In this document: in pieces, positions 1 through 10,349 of the stretch
How positions within the stretch are numbered: position 1 is the first letter of the stretch
Layout: each line of letters starts with the position of its first letter
From: Conidiobolus incongruus B7586
Taxonomy: Eukaryota; Entomophthoromycota; Entomophthoromycetes; Entomophthorales; Conidiobolaceae
DNA: 15,839 bases
Reading direction: 5' to 3'
Assembly (NCBI GenBank): GCA_000697335.1
Contig: JNEM01012391.1
Location: 1 to 15,839 of the forward strand
Made by a program: the position numbers and the translations under genes
The notes under the pieces: generated by a model
The model's input: the letters and a program-made list of their open reading frames with translations, nothing else
Databases searched by the model: none
What the model was told of the DNA's origin: nothing

Positions 1-1802
1 TTATTAAATATATTTAAATATATTTATTTATTATCAAATAATATACTTTAATTATATATTATAATTTTATATAATCTAATATATACAATCATTTTAGTTA
101 TTAATCAAAATATATATATTTTGATTTTATAACTCATTTTTGTAAGTTAGTATATTATAATTTATAAAATTCTTAAAGGTAGTTATAAATCTGTGATAAT
201 TAATATTCTTAACATAATTTAAAAGCAATTATTATTTTATATAATAATTATAAAATATATCAAGTTAAAGTTGTAAAAGAATTTTAATTTTTTTTAATTA
301 ATAAAAAATACTATATTTGATTTATTTATTAAATTAAAGCCAATGAAATTATAATTCCTTCAAGTAATTAAAATAATTAACTTATAAAAAAACTATAAAT
401 TTAATTAATTTATAAAACATCAAATTTTATTCACTAATCACAAATTATTAACTATATAATATACATTTATTTTTATAAATTATTTATTAAATTTTTCTGA
501 TTTGCAATCTTAAAATAGTCTTATTATTTGAAATATAGATTAATATTAAATATAATTTAAAAATACTAGTGATTTAAATATATCAAATATTAAAATTATT
601 CGATATATTTGAGAAACAAAAAATTCATTTTAAACCAGGTTAATACAGTTAAATCATATATTATATAGTTTTAAATGCTACCTGGTTGATATGACTATTA
701 TTTTTCTAATACTTCCAAATTCAAAATACCTTAATTGAATATTTATTTAATTTAATATTTGAAAATTAATTATTTTCAAATAAGAATTAGAAATAAGTGA
801 ATATATTTTCAAATTATAGAATGTATTAACTCTATTATAATATTGGGCCTTTATAATTAATATTACAATTTTAAGTTGATTGTAATAGTTGCTTTTTAAT
901 ATTTTTTAAATATTAACTATTATCATGTCAAAATTTAATTGGTTATGATAATTTGTAATATAAAAAATATATTGAGTATTACAAAATTTATTATATTATG
1001 TTGATTAGTATGAGTTAGTATCAAATTTAGCTTTTACAAGATTTACTGAGCTGGATTACAACTACAATATTGTGTATTAGTATAATATACAATAAGATTG
1101 ATTTGAATACCTTGACAAAAAATTTGAATTAACATAAATTAAACTTAAAAACGATTTATCCTATCAATACATTGAATATAAAATGTCATTAATCATATCT
1201 AAAGTTAATATTATTTGGCGATGATTTAAATATAAATGATCTATATTCATTGATTTTTATAATGTTTAATATTTAATATTCAAAATATTTTCAATTTACT
1301 TGTCTTGAGATATAATATACGTTATAAAAATATAAATCAACCAGTTTTTAATATTATGTATCTGTTTAAAATATTTATTTTATATTAACATTATAAAAGA
1401 TTTAATATAATCTTGATATTCCAAATATCTATAAAATAATGAAATATTATCATAACTGAATTATAAAAAAATAGTGGCTATAATACTTATGATAATTATT
1501 AACAAATCTTTTATTTGAATTCAATCAACGTTCAATTTAAGCTTTAAACTCTATAATAATTGAAAAATATTGATAATTAATATTAAATAATATAACTGAT
1601 AAATACAATATTAATAATTATTATTGTTGTATCTTTAATAAAGAAAAACTCAATATCAAAGAAAAAATCAGAATGAAAAAAATATATTACAAATTCATCA
1701 AGTTGAAAAAGATTTTATAGAATGACTTGAATATTAGCTATTTCAAAAGATAATTGGGGTATTGACCGATAATGTTAATATAGTTAAATAAAAACACAAA
1801 AT
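1..1802. other. AT-rich intergenic DNA, no gene seen
   Basis: This stretch lies beyond the 3' end of the kelch gene. It is almost entirely A and T, with dense stops in all six frames and short homopolymers. I found no coding run, no exon-like string of informative codons and no tRNA-like motif. The only local structure worth naming is the spaced inverted repeat at 633-687, listed separately. A short multi-exon gene cannot be fully excluded by eye, because the CSN8 gene in this same window is nearly invisible as open frames. Confidence 0.6.
633..687. repeat. Spaced inverted repeat (8 bp arms)
   Basis: The arms AACCAGGT (633-640) and ACCTGGTT (680-687) are perfect reverse complements around a 39 nt AT-rich spacer, which itself contains near-palindromic ATATATTATATA. 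The arms contain G and C in a region that has almost none, so they stand out from chance AT palindromes. The role is unknown. It could be a relic of an element end or a hairpin in an unannotated transcript. Confidence 0.4.
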
Positions 1803-1808
1803 TTTATT
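1803..1808 (-). terminator. Candidate polyadenylation signal of the kelch-pseudokinase gene
   Basis: On the minus strand AATAAA occurs about 55 nt after the TAA stop at 1864-1862. It directly follows a 12-base A run (T run on the plus strand at 1807-1818). Position and sequence fit a eukaryotic poly(A) signal, but such a hexamer is easily met by chance in DNA this AT-rich. Confidence 0.35.
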
Positions 1809-1861
1809 TTTTTTTTTTGAATATTAATTAAGGATGATGAGGATGATAAGAGCAAATAATT

Positions 1862-4800
1862 TTAATTAGAATGCTTGTCACATTTCCAACCTCTCCATCT
1901 AGAACTTAAGGCATTTCCTACTTCAAGGATACTGGAAGGTCTGGTAGGTTCGTAGTGCAGATGGCCAATTTCTTGGCATTGATGATTCCATTCCAATCCC
2001 AGTAACTCTTGGATGGATTTGAGACCTTGGTAACGGGAGATGGAAATTACTTGGCGGGATAAATTGACCCAGAGGGACCATGGTTTACTGCTCAAAGGCT
2101 CGAACTCTTCCGGAAGGTGAGCGAGTTGTTCAGCGGAGCTACGTAATTCAGGAATACATTCGGAACGACAGAATGCGACGAGACTATTAGCAAATTTGTC
2201 GAAGAAGACGTGGTGCTCTGTAGGATAGTGACGTAGGATGGTTTGCATTGCTGGTAACGTCGTATTGTAAAGGTCGTACATTTCAGGAACAAGATATAGC
2301 GAAATGAGTTTGGATGTGATGGATAGAAAGACACCGGACCTTCTGAAGAATTTCTTGGGGTGGATGATGGGATAGCCTGGGTGTTGCGTGAAATGCAGCA
2401 TGTCATCGTGCTCACAGAGGAAGTGGAGAACGAATGTATTACTGTTCCAAGAACTTGGATTCTCCCAACTGTCGCCAGCCTCAGGGCCAAGAGTAATCAC
2501 AGGTAATCTTGGAATATGCACCTCGCAAGTCGATGTCAACTGCTGTCTTAACTGCAAAACACTCATTCTCAAAGTAGGACCAAATTTACATTCAAAAGCT
2601 TGCAAAGGCAATGCTGGAGATCCCAAAACACTCAAACTACCTTGAGCACTATTATAATCTACATGATTAAGAGATTGCAAAAATTCTGTTTCGAGGAGAT
2701 CTAAAGCTGAAAGACGAGATTCTGGCTGAGATGCTAATAAACATTCGAGAATCTCGTGAGCTTCGCCGTTGAGCGATGCATTTTGAGGCCATCTGAGACC
2801 CTCACCACCTTGGGCCCACTTGACACCATTCGAAAGGGTGAAGCTAGGGGATTCGGGTTGACTCAAGAACTCAATAAGCTGATCAGGTGATAGCGTAGGG
2901 TCAAATAAAGGCTGACAAGTGTAGAGTTCATATAAAAGACATCCTAAAGCCCACATATCCATACTGGGATGAGCCAAAGCAATTTCAGAGCTTGAAAGAG
3001 GATATGTTTTGGCAAGCTCAGGAGAGCAATGTCTTGGAAGAGAGGGTCTATCCAATTCAGCATTAAAAGGAACACAGCCTTCAATAGAGTTTAGTACCAG
3101 TTTAATGGGTTGATTGTCATGACACACAAAAGAGAATCTACTAGGCTTCAAATCACCAACGATATATCCCTTGGAATGGCAATCACTGAGACATTCAACA
3201 ATTTGCTGGCAGATTGACCTGACTTCAATGTCTGATAAAGGCTGGGTAAGAGAGACCAACGCTTCGGCTAACGTGACGTGACTGCGCTCCTGAACAATGA
3301 TGTAATAACTGGAGTTGGGAGTAGGCTTGAGAGTGAACTGGTCAATAAGATTCAAAACAAATGGACCTTCGAGATGTTGAATGATTTCCAAGTCGTTTTC
3401 AAAGGGAATGGGCGAATTGTAGATCCAAATAGTGACTGGTAAGAGCGTAGCGGGGTTGATTGCAGACACTGATATAGGCTGATGAAATCCAAATTCGCGA
3501 TCCATAGGTAATGAGTAATTCATGATTGTGTATTTCTTGCTCAGAAGATTGTAGAGAGGAGAGTTGGGAGAAAGTAGAGGCGATGTCATAACGACAGAAC
3601 GTCTTTGCGAGAGAAGAGTTGTTTCAGACATAGGATATGAAAAAGTCTCATGAGCAATGTGCTCTGAATCCAAGGTAGAGCTCAAGTTATCTCTAAGGGA
3701 TTGACGACCAGTAACAGATTGCTCGAAAAGGTCTGTGTTATTTTCCACAGGCCATCTAGGGGTTTCTGGTGTAGACATAGATGCCATATCATGTTGAAGT
3801 CTTGCAATTTGTTCAAGGGGACTGAAGTAATCGGCTTGAGTGGGCTGTTGGTCGACATGTGTAGGGATTGCCCTGAGATTCTGGTGGAGGTTAGTTGATC
3901 TGGACATCATCTGGACATTGTGGTTTACAGGAGAGATAGGATTGATGGCCAGGGTTTGAGGAATGGTAGGAGACCCAAATTCAAATGGTATTTGATCAGA
4001 GAGATCCGACTCCATTGATATGTGGCCACTAGATCGATAGTAAGAGGGGGATAATGTGGATGACGGGTTCATATGTGTCAGAGGAAGTCCCGAAGAGGTA
4101 GCGGATGGAGGGAAACCAGGTGGTATTGCTGACATACGCTTGTGTTCCTCGTCAACTGGATTTGCGAAGTCATTCGGAATAATTTGACGGTTTTGAACCT
4201 TCTTCTTTCGCCAGCGTCTGAGACCAAATGCAAGGCACACCGCCATAGCAATAATACCAAAGACCGAAACTAGAACAGAGGTTACAATGACAGTGGTGCT
4301 GGTTGTAGGATACTTGCTGGGAGTGGATGAATCAGTGTTGTCTGATGACGAATCTGAGGATTTTGGAGTGATTTTACTCCAACTATAATTTGTAGTGTCT
4401 AGAATATATACAGTGGAAGCATCAGAGTTACCACTATCCAATATACCACCATATATATAGATCTTGTCTCCAAACGCAACCGCGGAGTGGCCAACCCTAG
4501 AAGAAGGAGCATCACCAGCATTTTTAAACTCAGGGGTCCTCCAATAAGATTTCACCACTGAGTCATCCGCTGAATTTACTGCCATAGTTAACTCAAAGCC
4601 CTGATCGCCGATACCTTGCCAGTTTTCTTTAGCACCGCCCCACATAATCCCCTTCCCATCAATGCAAGTTAAAGTCGCAGACTTCCTTGGTGCAGGATTG
4701 TTATCGACAGGCTTATTAAGGTATGGCTGTGGTACATTGTAGCTGAGCTGATTCAACGTATTGGTTATTTTGCCTTGTGTATTAACACCTCCGAAGGTGA

Positions 4801-5467
4801 CCAACATGTTATATTTTGGAAATACACAAGATGCATGAAAGCTAAATGCCTCTCCACTTGGACTCTCATCAGGCTGTTGGGAATTGATTAAATAGAAATC
4901 ATAAATGGAGGACCCCGCCGTAAAGCTGGATTGATCATTCGAGTTTTGAGATTGTCCACCATAGATGATCAAGGATTGCTTATCCTGACCTGATTTTTTA
5001 TCTTTGTAACCGACTCCATTGATGGTAGCACCTATCATTCCCGTTGAATGACTACTTGTATTGTTTCTGAACGACGACCAGCTCCAATTGTTTGAATCCA
5101 AAAAATAAATAGCTGGCCCAGTTGGATTCGAATTATATACGTACATAAAGGAAGAATTAGGAGCATTTGTCGCAGAATGAAATTTCATAGCAGGTACATC
5201 GCCAGTTGTACTAGGCTTATACCACTGCTTCTTATTGATATCGAACACTATCAGCTCATTGATAGCTGTAGCTTGTAAAGGGTTATCGATTTTGTTATTC
5301 TTTATTCCTCCGAACACTATCATCATATCATTTATACCGACCGCCGTGTGAAAAGCTCTCTGTATTGGCTTAATGGGATCTCCTAAAAGTGAACTACCAT
5401 TCGCTTGAGATTTACTTAAAAAATATAACAAGAGAACAATATTCCGTGATATAATCATTTTAGTCAT
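1862..5467 (-). CDS. Kelch-repeat, single-pass membrane protein with cytoplasmic pseudokinase domain
   Basis: One open frame of 1201 residues that needs no intron. A hydrophobic signal peptide (about 1-22) precedes a kelch-type beta-propeller (about 35-365). Its blades show paired glycines: VFGG near 51-54, IIYGG near 167-171, VTFGG near 223-227, MWGG near 275-278 and IYGG near 338-341. A Ser/Thr-rich stalk (365-390) leads to one transmembrane helix (about 392-415) and a basic stop-transfer run RRWRKKK (417-423). A low-complexity Ser/Pro-rich cytoplasmic linker follows. Residues about 655-935 have a protein-kinase fold: GDLKP (771-775) in the catalytic loop, CSPEL (814-818) at the APE site and DMWALGC (837-843) in subdomain IX. 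Key catalytic residues are gone. The VAIK lysine is Trp681, the DFG site reads NSIE, the HRD His-Arg is Val-Gly, the catalytic-loop Asn is Arg777, and there is no glycine loop. It is therefore probably a pseudokinase scaffold. Residues 940-1201 are an unassigned domain. The likely place is the plasma membrane with the kelch domain outside. The ligand is unknown. Confidence 0.9.
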   Translation of the reverse strand: MTKMIISRNIVLLLYFLSKSQANGSSLLGDPIKPIQRAFHTAVGINDMMIVFGGIKNNKIDNPLQATAINELIVFDINKKQWYKPSTTGDVPAMKFHSATNAPNSSFMYVYNSNPTGPAIYFLDSNNWSWSSFRNNTSSHSTGMIGATINGVGYKDKKSGQDKQSLIIYGGQSQNSNDQSSFTAGSSIYDFYLINSQQPDESPSGEAFSFHASCVFPKYNMLVTFGGVNTQGKITNTLNQLSYNVPQPYLNKPVDNNPAPRKSATLTCIDGKGIMWGGAKENWQGIGDQGFELTMAVNSADDSVVKSYWRTPEFKNAGDAPSSRVGHSAVAFGDKIYIYGGILDSGNSDASTVYILDTTNYSWSKITPKSSDSSSDNTDSSTPSKYPTTSTTVIVTSVLVSVFGIIAMAVCLAFGLRRWRKKKVQNRQIIPNDFANPVDEEHKRMSAIPPGFPPSATSSGLPLTHMNPSSTLSPSYYRSSGHISMESDLSDQIPFEFGSPTIPQTLAINPISPVNHNVQMMSRSTNLHQNLRAIPTHVDQQPTQADYFSPLEQIARLQHDMASMSTPETPRWPVENNTDLFEQSVTGRQSLRDNLSSTLDSEHIAHETFSYPMSETTLLSQRRSVVMTSPLLSPNSPLYNLLSKKYTIMNYSLPMDREFGFHQPISVSAINPATLLPVTIWIYNSPIPFENDLEIIQHLEGPFVLNLIDQFTLKPTPNSSYYIIVQERSHVTLAEALVSLTQPLSDIEVRSICQQIVECLSDCHSKGYIVGDLKPSRFSFVCHDNQPIKLVLNSIEGCVPFNAELDRPSLPRHCSPELAKTYPLSSSEIALAHPSMDMWALGCLLYELYTCQPLFDPTLSPDQLIEFLSQPESPSFTLSNGVKWAQGGEGLRWPQNASLNGEAHEILECLLASQPESRLSALDLLETEFLQSLNHVDYNSAQGSLSVLGSPALPLQAFECKFGPTLRMSVLQLRQQLTSTCEVHIPRLPVITLGPEAGDSWENPSSWNSNTFVLHFLCEHDDMLHFTQHPGYPIIHPKKFFRRSGVFLSITSKLISLYLVPEMYDLYNTTLPAMQTILRHYPTEHHVFFDKFANSLVAFCRSECIPELRSSAEQLAHLPEEFEPLSSKPWSLWVNLSRQVISISRYQGLKSIQELLGLEWNHQCQEIGHLHYEPTRPSSILEVGNALSSRWRGWKCDKHSN

Positions 5468-7668
5468 TTTTTTTGAAAAGATGATATAAATAGATAATGG
5501 TGTATGCAGGAAATTAGTGACAAGTTAATTATAATGTAAAATACAAGTGAAATAGGTCAGAATAATCGATTTAGATAAAAGTGCTGCGTCAATAAATAGT
5601 ATGAATTTTACAAATTCTGTCCAATAAATACAATAACAATTAAATTAGTGAAATAAAATCTACACAAGATTCTTTAGCAATGCAGGAAAAACCCAAAAAC
5701 CAAAATGCTCTTGAAAAACTGTGTAGTATTGAATTGGTTAATTTTTACTAATGATATATTCAAAAAAAATCTTATTATAAGGAAGAAGAGATAAATTTAA
5801 TTGAGATTTAATAATTGATTTAAAGATAGAATGAATTTTACTATGCTATAAAAATAGATTTGGAATTTTTATCTAGTTTAAACTTTATAATTTTCCCATT
5901 AGTACAACAATTGGTAACCAACAATCATTCTAAATTTCAATAATTACACTGTTTTTCACTTCAATTAACCAAATTTTATACTTTGAAGGTTTCATTGTTT
6001 TTGATTATGATAACCTTTATTATTTAATATTTATCATCATGTTTTTAATATGAATATTTTTTAATCTATTAACAATTTTGATTATTGAAAATATCAGATG
6101 TTAGCATTAATGATTCAATAAATTACTCATTTTACTCAACTCACAATTCATTTTTATTTTGATTTGTCCATATTATAAATTTAAACACTAATTAAAGTTG
6201 TAAATTGTGAGAAAACTGTTAAAAACACAATATTATTTATCAACTTACATATTTCATCAATAAGTTAACGTACATTGTATTTTAATGTATTGTTAAACCT
6301 TTGGATTATTAACTACAATGAATTTCATTAACTAACAATTCCACAATTTCGAAATAATAAAAAGAAGATTTAAAATCTAATATATGACAATCACCCTCTC
6401 CTTATTGAATTTCCATACCACTATTCTAAGGAAACACATATATTTAAAAATAGTACATTCTCCTTAACACTGATTAATTAGAAAAAAATTTTTGAATTTA
6501 AAAAGGCTTAATTTATCCAATAATTAATTAAGTATGATATCATTGATGATCATAACGAACTTTTGAAGTTTGTGAAATATTCAGGTTGTTGAATTATTTT
6601 TATCTCATATTTGAAACTATACTACCTATTTAATTAATTTCTAAATTTAGAATTATGTGTAAAAACGTCAAATTGTTTGTTATTAAATAGAGTATCAAAT
6701 ACTAAATTTAATTTATTATTTATTTATAATATTGCTGAAATTATATATAACATATCACAATAATATCTATACTCCATTCCAAGTATCATCCAATATTTTA
6801 TTTTAATAAAAAAAATACCATATAAATTAAGTTTCAAATTTTCTTTAGCTTTAATTAGAAAAGTTTTCAAGTGATCAATTAGGTTTCAAAATATTAATAT
6901 TTCTAAAAAAGGGGAAATTATTTCATTTAATACTCAAATTGTCACTAATTTTAATATTATAAAGCTTGGAAGTGTTATTCGAATGAATCTATAAAATGTG
7001 TACAAAGACAAATTCAATGAATTTAAGTAAGAAGTGATTTTTTATTAAGAAATTATAAAATACTGGTGAGAATTATAAGTAAATAAAATTGATGACTGTT
7101 TAAATAATTTAATATAAACATAATATTTGATAGGTTATATACATCAAATTATTATATATAAAAATATAACTACATACCAGGTAATCTTATTTCTTCAATA
7201 CAACACATTAAACTTAAAAGTTTAACTAATGTAAGAAATATAAATATCCTAGTCATATTATGTAACAATTGAAATAGCAGGCATCAGTTCCTAAGCCAAT
7301 AAGCCTAATAATTATAAGGAAAATATATACGTTGAGACTTTGGATATGATTGCATTAATTAATTGAATGTAATTAATCATCTGAACAAAACATATAATCT
7401 TTTAATGTATATTGTTAATTTGTTCGATCATATATACCATGTTAGAGCTTAACATTAGTGAAATTTGATAAGAATTTAACAAATACTGATAGTGATAGCA
7501 AAATGTAACAACAAAACAGAATGTAAAATCAAATGAATTATTTGAATAAATATTGATTCATATACACAAGAATAAATTAGAAAATATTAATATAAAAATA
7601 TAATAGGATTAAATATTGTAATTAAAAAACAATGCAATTGAATATAATAAGGATATCACTCCAGTATA
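5468..7668. other. AT-rich intergenic DNA between kelch and CSN8 genes
   Basis: This is the 5' flank of the kelch gene and the 3' flank of CSN8, both of which lie on the minus strand. The kelch promoter should lie just above 5467. TATTTATA on the minus strand at 5492-5485 is only about 18-25 nt before the ATG, too close to be a convincing TATA box. A 23-codon open frame on the plus strand at 5680-5751 is discussed as a weak finding. From about 5760 to 7668 I see only AT-rich sequence with frequent stops and no recognisable gene, RNA or repeat family. Confidence 0.55.
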
Positions 7669-8537
7669 TTAACTATACTGCAGAGAAATTGCGAGATTTG
7701 CAATAGATTCAAATTCTTGAATACCAATTTGATTTTCAGTTTTATAATCTAAAGGTATATATATCAGTAAAGAGATATTATATATTATATATTATCAAAA
7801 TTACCAATAGGTTCAGGAATTACAAATTGTTCAGTTCCATCTAATTTCCATTCTAGTTCGTTTACCTCTAGAAAATGAAATAAATAAATATTGTAATATT
7901 AGAATATATGTTAAAAATTTACTATGTTTAGCAGTTTCTAAATCAGTTCCCCAAAATTTAGCAACTTTAACTAATTGAATTTGTTTGTAACTAGACTGAA
8001 TTAATCTGTTAATTTTTAATTCGTAAGCTTCTAAATGTATAAATATTAATAATAGCTCTATACCATAAATATAAAAAAATACCGATAAAATAAATTAATA
8101 AAGTATCATAAGGTTCAGTCAATTGAATATTTTTAATTAATTCTGGAACTTCAAAATATTCCTTATTCCATAACTTTCTACTCAATTGAATCAGTTGTTG
8201 AATGTTGTTATCTGCCTGGTATTGAATGGGAATTCTCTTTATTAAATATTTGATATTTTCACTAAAAATGTTGATTAATAAAGATATAGATATATGCTAT
8301 ATATAAGTAATACCATTGAAATTTAATCAAATAACAGCCTAACATCCAGGTATAGACATGTTGAATTGTAATATCGTTCACTTGGCTAAAAGCCAACTAT
8401 AATTAATTAATAATAACAAATTTAAACTCATTTAAATAAATTACTTCTAATTCTAACTCTTCTCCGATTTGAATTAAATTTTCAATCTTATTATTTATAA
8501 TTAGCTTCTTAATGATTGTCAATGTACAATTTTCCAT
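7669..8537 (-). CDS. CSN8: COP9 signalosome subunit 8 (CSN8), six exons
   Basis: I assembled this gene by hand. The exons on the minus strand are 8537-8445, 8396-8314, 8261-8083, 8030-7923, 7867-7805 and 7748-7669. They are separated by GT..TAG introns of 48, 52, 52, 55 and 56 nt (donors GTAATT, GTATTA, GTATTT, GTAAAT, GTAATT). The spliced frame is 606 nt, or 201 residues, close to the 209 of human CSN8. It matches that protein, recalled from memory, along its whole length: VYTWMLGCYLI (45-55) against VYGQLLALYLL, YLIKRIP (64-70) against YLWKRIP, FWGTDLETA (144-152) against FVGLPVEEA, and WKLDGTEQFVIPEP (161-174) against WQADSTTRMVLPRKP. A C-terminal helix ends in AISLQYS. CSN8 is a PCI-type subunit (CSN8/PSMD8/EIF3K family) of the complex that removes NEDD8 from cullins. 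The ATG is the first in frame, with an in-frame TAA 15 nt upstream. The exons are far more AT-rich than the other two genes. Confidence 0.9.
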
Positions 8538-10349
8538 CTCTAAAATTTTGTATTAATTTTAATTTTTATAATCTCAAAGTGAGAGAGAGCTTTATTGATA
8601 TTTCTGACAATTTAAATTAAAGTCCCCAATTCAATATTAATAAAATGCAAATCTTAAATTTTGTAATTATGGGATGAATTTCATTCCTTTTTTTTTGTAT
8701 GTTACAAAATTTATGAACCAAACTTTAAGTATCACAACTTACATTTTGAGATTTTAACTATAAAGGATAAACTAATAAATTTAATCTTATTATTACAAAA
8801 AATTAATTTTATTATTCTCTATTTGAATTCAATAACTATATTCACAGTAATATTATCAAATAAAATATATCATATATTTCATTATTAATATTTATATTAA
8901 ACCACTCAAAACTTTCAAACCTATCAAATAATTTCAATGTTTTATTAAATAATATTGTATTTGCTATCGCATTGTGATGATATTTAATAGCTATTTAAAA
9001 TTTTACATCTCATCAAAATTAATGAATTTTTGATTTCATTTTCAAATTGAATATTGTATTAAATTTCGTAACATATCAGTCCTTTTCACCCACTGTTTTA
9101 AAATGCCATATGACAAATTGTAAACCTTACTCTCACCAAACCATATCTAAAAATTCTGAATTTGTACTACAAAAAAATAAATCAATCACTTTATTTATAA
9201 CTACCAATACCTGTTAATTTGGAACAGTGTGATCCTATTAATTTAATTGCCTAAGAAAATTCATATTTTTTTCCTAATATGATTATATTTTGGATATCTA
9301 TATATAAACTTTGAATTTTGTGGACAATGGTGGGTTGGATGTACAAATTTGATATTTATATCGAGTTTGAATGTTTTCGATATTCAATTTGTTAAGGATT
9401 TAATTAAAAAATAAGTATTTTAGTTTATAAATAATTTTATGATATGTACAGTTTTTTACTATGAAATTTTTATCATTTATATTAATTATGGAAGAAAGTA
9501 CTATTTTGACATTAGTAGAAAATTGTTATTATAGAATATGCTAAGCATTGGATATATGAATTACATATATTGTTTAATATATACTATGTGAAACTTTTTT
9601 ATTCTTAAATTTGATCATTGTATAAATCTACCTACTATTAAATTAAGTGGTTACTAAATAAGTTATAAAAGGATATTTCAGCCAATAATGAAATAAATAG
9701 AAATATCAAAATATTTGACTCAATTTTACTCTAGATTAAGAGTTCTTAAGCTATTTGGAGTGAAATAAAGACATTAGCTAGAATTGAAGTATTAGAAGTT
9801 GTTTGAGAGTTGAACGGAGAATAAAACTTTAAATTCAATTCACTATATCATAATTATTAATATACGCAGTTATTACCATTTCATTTTTAATTTAAATATC
9901 GGATTTATTTTTCATAACTATATCATTATCTGTTATCATTCACATATCTCTTGGCAAAAGGTGTTTAATTAAATTTATGAATTCATTTCAAGTTTCTGAG
10001 AAATAATCAAATATTAAAAATAAATCATTTTATCTTTTAATAAAAAAATAAAGAACGTTAATTGAAGAAATAAATCCAATAACGTGGGAGAAACTAAAAA
10101 AATTTATAAAATTTATAAAAATTTTAATTTATGAAATAACTTGATTGGTTAAATATAGGTATAATATGAATTGAACTTGTTTATTTATTTAGATTAAAGT
10201 CAAATAAGTAGTGAAATTCATATAAATTAAACCTTTACCTAGAACAAGTAGCTTGAAATTTTTAAAGATTGATTTCATTATTTATCATTTTAATATAATT
10301 TCTAGTATAATTAATATCTCTAATAGATCCCATATAAGATATAGTCATT
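8538..10349. other. AT-rich intergenic DNA between divergent CSN8 and GH72 genes
   Basis: CSN8 is read leftward and the GH72 gene rightward, so this 1.8 kb block holds both promoters. I see no third gene. A purine run, GAGAGAGAG, lies at 8581-8589, about 45 nt above the CSN8 start. The part from about 9060 to 9360 is slightly less AT-rich and has a few open stretches of under 30 codons, none with recognisable protein content. The likeliest core element for the GH72 gene is listed separately. Confidence 0.5.
10220..10229 (+). promoter_or_regulatory. Candidate TATA element of the GH72 gene
   Basis: TATAAATTAA lies about 120 nt before the GH72 start codon, a plausible spacing for a TATA box plus a short 5' leader. 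A nearer TATAAGATA at 10333-10341 is under 10 nt from the ATG and would sit inside the leader. In such AT-rich DNA both may be chance, so this rests on position only. Confidence 0.2.

Noticed and set aside
1-1802. Possible mitochondrial origin because of extreme AT content
   Set aside because: The window carries nuclear genes with a secretory signal, a GPI signal and spliceosomal introns, and CSN8 uses the standard code throughout.
2092-4260. Open frames of 60-132 codons overlapping the kelch-pseudokinase gene in other frames
   Set aside because: They lie wholly inside a well-supported coding region, have no domain content, and owe their length to the higher GC of that gene.
5485-5492. TATTTATA as the TATA box of the kelch gene
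   Set aside because: It is only about 18-25 nt from the start codon, leaving no room for a normal leader, and such strings are common by chance here.
8386-8387. Alternative acceptor (TTTTAG) 11 nt downstream of the chosen one for CSN8 intron 1
   Set aside because: Using it changes the frame and brings an early stop, while the upstream TATAG keeps a frame that matches CSN8.
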